Source of the DNA: a virus
DNA: 27,876 bases
Reading direction: 5' to 3' (one strand)
IMG/VR virus record: IMGVR_UViG_3300037517_001164
Span: 1 to 27,876 of that record
The translations under genes and the position numbers were made by a program. The notes under the pieces are model-generated. The model had not been told where the DNA came from. It made no database searches and saw nothing but the letters and a program-made list of their open reading frames with translations. Positions 27,201-27,876 of this stretch are shown piece after piece. The first letter of the stretch is position 1. Each line of letters begins with the position of its first letter.

Positions 27201-27876
27201 ATTTAGAATTGGTGGTCAGGTTAAGTTATTTAATGATTTAACAGAAAGTGAGAAGAAATCTTTTGATGCTTTTAAATTATTACCCTATCATGTTAAGGAA
27301 GTTTTAAAGTTAAAAGTAAATTCTTATTACTTAAATAATAACTCATATACTCACTGGGAAAGTCATAAAGATATGACTATGGAGTATACCGCATTATCTG
27401 ATAGTGAGAAAGAACTTATTGATACTCTTAATACAGATAGGATGTTAATTCCTACTAGATTAAATATGGTATCAGATAACTCTACTATGGATGGTCGTAT
27501 AGCTGAAGTTATAGCGCCTGCTTGGTGGAAACAATATATGAAAGCTAAGGGTAGTGAAGTTGATACTGGTGATATTGTTCTAGTAGATGACTTCTTAACT
27601 AGGTTTGCTTTTGGTGTACGTATCCCTACTACTGGTATTCACTCTGCAGTACCATTTAAAATTGTAGGATTTACTGACAGTAAGAGTAACATCTTAGTAG
27701 CCCCAATGGAACTTGTAGCTTTACACGGATCTGACTTCGACGTCGATTCCTTGTTTGCTATTCACGTTGAGGTATTAGTTGATCCTAAATCAAGTTTGAA
27801 GAAGACTGGTGTTAGGAAAATGATTGAGTTAAAAGATCTGAATGGTAACGTTATAATTAAAGAAGGACAAAGACTT
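15223..27876 (+). CDS. Giant polyvalent virion protein: SF1 helicase, zinc metalloprotease and crAss-like RNA polymerase (3'-truncated)
   Basis: One frame runs from ATG 15223 (ATGA overlap with the previous stop) to the window edge, at least 4,218 codons. I translated it throughout and found no stop; the gene continues beyond the window. Approximate order by residue: coiled coil 76-137; hydrophobic Ala/Gly-rich segments 200-260 and 447-468; long charged helical region to ~1,180; SF1 helicase ~1,187-1,510; acidic Asn/Pro/Asp linker ~1,545-1,620; unassigned beta/alpha region ~1,627-2,280; two repeat-bounded cassettes 2,283-2,526; acidic linker; zincin protease with HEAFH 2,644-2,648; pre-polymerase region ~2,740-4,100; RNA polymerase double-psi-barrel with DFDVD 4,171-4,175. 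Virion RNA polymerases of crAss-like phages (phi14:2 gp66 is the studied case, about 2,180 aa) are ejected with the DNA and transcribe early genes; this product is roughly twice that length or more. Packaging and injection are inferred from that precedent. Confidence 0.93.
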   Translation, partial: MRPEVLKYLLTGQTQTGVNNTLDAMQATNNVPYYSGPSPEGFTTDPGLIQDSWSQDNTLNTFLNAMASINTGSSKTQLRNLNYNKMKQMEEIYDLQDRMQKASENNDLVTAASLQDELSRAKQKAQEFDQETATKTMELEEDIKYGSGLTGLIAGGEEDIARRNKDIDLEFKLLSDMFQRDANTSAFNAFKYEFGKDFGSSFGTLGATVAAAFTPKLIKAAIARLVTAEAAGSMAPGIGNAVAAGATLAVLAGDLAVQWKARVQETEAEENDAYEEAVSLLTQDYMLKNNIQDMAELEDPKHQRELNKLSMKAHEELEGLRTKNMGLMFGDVLQSILAVTPFTKVGNIALGTNRWMRTGLKIGALTLNTNMEMNEEGSQWLFTRQYLDKVLGKDTTGLKDTTNYKDDSFLGLLSQASQLASDRFEVEKAIFGNGNSSLYTNSEFISAVNAGALAAGPMMTLPQAASIISDHYGYAKAKSYLGRAAKEQANGEYLRFKYDTYAKYIDNDKEDYFIDSIRSLSKIEGSNITPADAEKEVLRFKKAKAEFNKIDDTQYIFNLIEKYDFRGISKDDRKRAIKNSLMIGEYTEQIADLFSLKNDEINPYRAIIDEPTDNEARTKLLSKRKKLFDSLLDPEKAKNLNLNEIYDDLDIPIILKERAIARLLKENERIASGEFSKETRENNKLARLGTEAQKSGLSYKYGDQYVKNSNMVGMDNSVKGEKEYIEFLEDLEETSLLRDTDKRSNVQRMLDLEVLPQEILAYAEQVKAPITKEQNDEIVKRIGLKASEVFNKASEVEDSLGDKNKITTIDELNDLMDSAYIEDPDYYQKLKALREEYTDALKLQDRLQEANLIREPKGISTSKVDKEITFVWDRFLKEMVGEVDKANTDSDYLDDSVIAALEKKLKWLKEVLIEEKQLYTNPDKKISVELKNAIEQLEQDLANARKAIRARLADKELAQEESYTIATTNTLIPMGITYTPSTDKDAVVKFNLPLTDAIKDALKIFIDSVLVQDATGKYYLHHSYAIAMNEFVYSSMTDPNDPVKYWNQLIDFRNAKIDDLYLYCKTKFEDLNLYGTPFHLDKALLAKDPETFLTQYLLSVYRSTFLDISHPISQYINTKDITIINKASDDSLINPEDGTESTQQIADLRNLFYMLNVVKNIPGNYNNPAVNTKDMLLSEVNLFSTITEYIPTKQQLVTLRELVNWYKGNPLTGPVAVVLGYAGSGKTQVVTKLLLKLLNIDSTKIVSLAPTKSSNKNLAIALGKSDPNDANPLETFLNTDSQVLADSPIIIIDEAGLLSDEQLDKINRKILEAQAINPAVKVVMMGDPTQLSTLTIPPFIAQPIGEYPSKEFMSPLTITYRTDDIDIIRTQKEYRNKVSVVDKVTTALTSDKANGSFGVNSKVDLYNMLIANRGKGRHQLVIVNSAKEVQEVTKELADLGVTNVDVLEIHEAQSHTVDEVYVMLTPTGKLAPRHDGTVAMFNKAMYVATSRAKNLVVIHSPTTKFTNDNKTLIAAEQRKAPTKDEISNFVGELQKQYDNISNSNLNANLKAAVVKPAANDPAQTNSANPTNPKPADPDNEGIVADDDMDQDNDTVDLAREELNKPEDFPIENTQEPQVIINTHNLKYPQYFSIKDKDKKITTGSQVQYVKYWDKANNRAGLAIIAQGADGSWYLIGVIGKDDINEIGKYKLPKEVVDAITSPEFQTRDADDIEWSEFKGKEGKLTTDLGDKNPPLLVGQIGNATPKFFKWGPLKDFREFLDTMYVKIMSTYYSDSGNLESFNPIDDKYNWELKIYNNAEIIKQGLNPRVVRPGVPYQVIKITHKSGKEEVLYVPLTTRRLNLNLDSSVNELRGFLNNIKDIHKILSVLDGDTKIRWGGLKVVPGYDYVNKSTGKTIGRTQAEIFSKLLNPKSEISKKVIEELTRKGVDIATYNNLIKSIRTGLFNPLALHEYGYDPNNAVINDEGTDEDFMSKYFITGDKGSRRAVEGPVKLGENSYTAHPTLKGFYLIEKGNKGLKVWRKVYNFKGLHIKIDIPVDKDLATGKERMPVYEIHSQEFIDQNGGKRNYKRILDGGTKVESGIIHNMDIDPSQYVEELVIDGLINERGNHGPAAKAFDSIARANSSVFIGDKRIYLRQTKQEYKDGVATGHKYFSGLNLLYNPGNGTKAHYIHSHRPTKGEPSAVTVVEELDPITEEVLDALVGDNAFDNNGDSMVNSGFGLRLPMHTKTVNRFPTETEQGYKQRIQDDLIDDFETSLMGIEPTSITINNVKPPIKETQPIESKKADIERRRQEELIKEVRGYDYEIKYRPDVAARYDKALQNWIDIADITIEGRKKGLYSNPEANKGYVDSREENIEAKRKYLEINAKYDAELAALEGGVSTDAKADIEKRRQEISSFFNKNDYTTEVTLENDEYTLKVYDKKSTFSNVPIFKFQGNIIDIDGKKYINVYEVSTKKEYQNKKIATNSYKYILENLPSGVKGLYSFSEMRKGVMVPNIYKTLSKDYTVTTDSKGNILVNYDAELAALEQSIPNDVAHVPQDPRPANDFAADGNDIDLSWDDDTDSFDWTVRDTTTPTNWVTPSLVRQAASEIFGKDFASDPDKLLFLSKAEMIRRFGKDVWGRYEKGVIYLMTNAQGEASIDVLRHEAFHRVTHAYFNAEQRKEIYKLAIQANPLLKDKTNRDIEEWLADSFMSYLRQPNFVSRLLHSFFRKIKSIFNIQLSAQDKIESFFDRIQKGNFTYETANEAVEGTGLNKLLIHAWFGTPERQYKDSADNYNLAQVAILKSLASKISPDSPRNDQSNGIAMSIRTGANGKVYYNGATMTPEDAKFAVYADLKDQFNNLKDKAPIWLKILVGGITEKEVKRANMIYNNVYDYLVQSTDSINLDNSDETFGDDPSLKDEIEESWRINYESQLLASVKNLMSALFIKQYDAEGNVLLKEYIPRRTVFYISLKLLKGIENFDMNAIQAMSLNATKLGWKDDSGDPKVGRVYDFLVDIIRRAENDKYTSEVTTEVKNGVSRLRYKKAFLPSNLKITQRGFKDGGLYYNNNLVVGTIKGVDYKFTRRDANGVKDANANNYIKRLVAMTLALDEPLLFDIQGQLVPSNKFTEQQLANMYATLLAREEARNLSAGIQAGISSLVERHPYMGLTDVILEEAEDPNSREKPIVTLKTRYIPNSVLGGEQAVKLSIEDGILSVLRDDPQGAIIRQAQSLLELVNKSTDVKANKISTNRETVSKVFNMLGLGKFKIFNLTPIQNEIIINALNGILNNIIGFVDKKESLEAIEDALANDNNNRIKEIMDTLAISQGFGENSRYLDSKNRSSYKFVKGSFLTRMFEKFRRNLDETGETGFKRPDHIDPESIGYKLYYKYNPFLRSKGRVIRELITQEALKQRYKNNVMFEDADTATPYKNEGISGWVVRTLVFGFYSTMLKSDKNPTYIQSPYTPSNKPQNMSFRIPASNIKTMREDIKSAILQQVERYRWYETLAKDHNIFIKGIPLKVQVLENGTYKYVWTGKLKGGFTYLADNKVLDQESLERVVDKVIDDLDTRAYKFYERIVNNNALVAKLKRGLGDKNYIEPYEAKSFISYLERVGLLDDAKIDSLTKIFNKNYKYNASSKYSPEIDREYNLNLYIIIAEAFKQNYVNGHFLNQFQMSDRSLYANPTTQVKRASGGISPGDSPKVDTSKSGNGMVDNFNIIVASDQHAVFNIYTDVAKAYNGLYGLQIDKTDAQMYYLPKWKEELEKGYGYEYGIKGVLKPVLYFIDKYGVTRFSKNSGIELSDSLCARFPELADLRKDMEDNNIMEFHHSSAFKVGAPARLLKNGESISDHIATTTRQNGNGIINVPSKYYSIQSNPASSEGDVTNFSQLTYFLNVNKLNTEATKMVYDIDALIMRTNFNAYLRKLGKYVGNKFEINEDKVRNVLAEAVSGMAGYERFEEFIRAKDGRGNYLISLNFPALRNRVEISLMSGAANNSVKSIVGSGNKLVLQADRGVSVFRIGGQVKLFNDLTESEKKSFDAFKLLPYHVKEVLKLKVNSYYLNNNSYTHWESHKDMTMEYTALSDSEKELIDTLNTDRMLIPTRLNMVSDNSTMDGRIAEVIAPAWWKQYMKAKGSEVDTGDIVLVDDFLTRFAFGVRIPTTGIHSAVPFKIVGFTDSKSNILVAPMELVALHGSDFDVDSLFAIHVEVLVDPKSSLKKTGVRKMIELKDLNGNVIIKEGQRL
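15448..16626 (+). other. N-terminal coiled-coil and amphiphilic region of the giant protein
   Basis: Residues 76-137 form a charged heptad-like helix (KQMEEIYDLQDRMQKASENN and onward). Residues ~200-260 then hold Ala/Gly-rich hydrophobic stretches (TLGATVAAAFTPKLIKAAIA, GIGNAVAAGATLAVLAGDLA), and another lies at ~447-468 (AVNAGALAAGPMMTLPQAAS). They are less hydrophobic than classical transmembrane helices but resemble the amphiphilic segments of ejected phage proteins. A role in passing through or docking at the inner membrane is inferred. Confidence 0.45.
18781..19752 (+). other. SF1 helicase domain inside the giant protein
   Basis: All main superfamily 1 motifs appear in order: motif I GYAGSGKT (residues 1219-1226, Lys1225), motif Ia SLAPTKSSNKNL, motif II IIIIDEAG (Asp1293, Glu1294), motif III VVMMGDPTQLS (Asp1327), motif IV ITYRT (Arg1361), motif V LEIHEAQSHTVDEVYV, and motif VI YVATSRAKN (Arg1491). 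The pattern is closest to RecD2/Dda-type and viral SF1 helicases, so ATP-driven 5'-3' unwinding or translocation is expected. The glycine usual after Gln in motif V is Ser-His here. The domain is complete and should be active. In this context it may help pull or melt the incoming genome for the polymerase. Confidence 0.9.
19861..20085 (+). other. Low-complexity acidic linker after the helicase
   Basis: The reading frame here gives a Pro/Asn/Asp/Ala-rich stretch (KPAANDPAQTNSANPTNPKP, then DDDMDQDNDTVD) with no predicted fold. It separates the helicase from the next globular region and is a natural site for flexible tethering or proteolytic cleavage. Confidence 0.6.
22069..22350 (+). repeat. 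Cassette 1 of two, bounded by repeat A (KADIERRRQ) and repeat B (YDAELAALE)
   Basis: Repeat A1 is at 22069-22095 and B1 at 22324-22350. They enclose 76 codons of charged helical sequence (IDIADITIEGRKKGLYSNPE and onward) of no recognised family. The boundaries are nearly identical at DNA level to those of cassette 2 (26 of 27 bases for each repeat). Everything stays in frame with the giant ORF. The DNA is richer in A-runs than the surrounding gene. Confidence 0.75.
22372..22800 (+). repeat. Cassette 2 of two, same boundary repeats, unrelated payload
   Basis: Repeat A2 is at 22372-22398 (KADIEKRRQ) and B2 at 22774-22800 (YDAELAALE), 21 nt after cassette 1. The 125-codon payload differs completely from cassette 1. 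It has beta strands followed by YEVSTKKEYQNKKIATNSYK, LENLPSGVKGLYS and VPNIYKTLSKDYTV, which loosely recalls the acetyl-CoA-binding half of a GNAT acetyltransferase; that reading is weak. Lysine codons across the cassette, including the boundary, are 16 AAA to 3 AAG, against about 2 to 8 in the protease region just downstream. Confidence 0.7.
22930..23382 (+). other. Zincin-type metalloprotease domain inside the giant protein
   Basis: Residues 2644-2648 read HEAFH, the HExxH zinc-binding helix (DVLRHEAFHRVTHAYF). Some 35 residues later, EEWLADSF (2683-2690) offers the third, glutamate ligand on a following helix, as in gluzincin-like phage proteases. An amphipathic basic segment (LLHSFFRKIKSIFNI) follows. 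Such domains recur in large polyvalent phage and conjugative-element proteins. The protease could process the giant protein itself or cut host proteins after entry; the sequence does not decide which. Confidence 0.82.
27541..27777 (+). other. RNA polymerase active-site region (double-psi beta-barrel, DFDVD)
   Basis: Residues ~4,126-4,181 read FLTRFAFGVRIPTTGIHSAV, then IVGF, NILVAPMELVALHG and SDFDVDSLFAIHVEV. DFDVD at 4171-4175 is the DxDxD triad that holds the catalytic magnesium in the QDE-1-like single-chain polymerases, including the crAss-like virion polymerase (DFDID there). The preceding G-x-R-x-P-x-x-x-x-x-S element is the expected partner strand of the barrel. The part after the active site lies outside the window. 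Confidence 0.87.

Noticed and set aside
15223-27876. Splitting the giant ORF into several genes with internal starts
   Set aside because: No in-frame stop exists anywhere in my translation, so internal starts would only give nested products; none is marked by a gap or promoter.
1-27876. tRNA genes, CRISPR arrays, insertion sequences, integrase or attachment sites
   Set aside because: Almost every base is in a confidently open + strand frame. I found no cloverleaf-like segment in the gaps, no regularly spaced repeats, and no transposase or recombinase motifs.

Overview
The window reads as part of the late region of a crAss-like phage (Crassvirales) that infects a Bacteroidetes host. Four observations support this. 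(1) Genes are tightly packed on the + strand and coupled by ATGA or TAATG overlaps in AT-rich DNA. (2) The only clear intergenic gap carries a Bacteroides-type promoter (TTTG, 20-nt spacer, TAnnTTTGT). (3) The gene order is lysis cassette, metallophosphoesterase, connector/ring-like tail proteins, very large tail protein, cargo-like proteins. (4) The last gene is an enormous ORF with the DFDVD signature of the crAss-like virion RNA polymerase. Family and phage assignments come from motif recognition and remembered homologues, not from a search.

Layout. 1-273 is the 3' end of a beta-rich, possibly carbohydrate-binding protein. 270-1680 is a lysis cassette: two small two-helix membrane proteins (holin and holin/antiholin candidates) on either side of a GH24 endolysin, then a lipoprotein with a C-terminal membrane helix that has the layout of a unimolecular spanin. 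1681-1756 is the promoter-bearing gap. 1757-2833 encodes a calcineurin-like phosphoesterase with an N-terminal helix-turn-helix-like region. 2903-4913 encodes three connector/tail-tube-region proteins, 4913-9979 a 1,688-aa tail (muzzle or P22 gp10-like) protein, and 9981-14741 two large putative internal virion proteins. 14732-15223 encodes a transglycosylase-like domain with no convincing start of its own. It lies in the -1 frame directly after a G GGG GGA heptamer, so I propose that it is made by -1 frameshifting as a 924-aa fusion.

15223 to the window end is one uninterrupted reading frame of at least 4,218 codons. I translated it throughout and found no stop. In order it holds a coiled-coil and hydrophobic Ala/Gly-rich N-terminus, a long helical region, a complete SF1 helicase, an acidic Pro/Asp/Asn linker, an unassigned domain, a pair of cassettes flanked by near-identical 27-nt repeats, an HEAFH zinc metalloprotease, a long pre-polymerase region, and the double-psi-barrel/DFDVD active site of an RNA polymerase that continues past the window.

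Inferred working model: the late genes build the short tail and the cargo carried in the virion. The giant polyvalent protein and the putative transglycosylase fusion enter the cell with the DNA, open a passage through the peptidoglycan and start early transcription. The lysis cassette acts at the end of infection. I saw no tRNA, rRNA, CRISPR array, integrase or insertion sequence.
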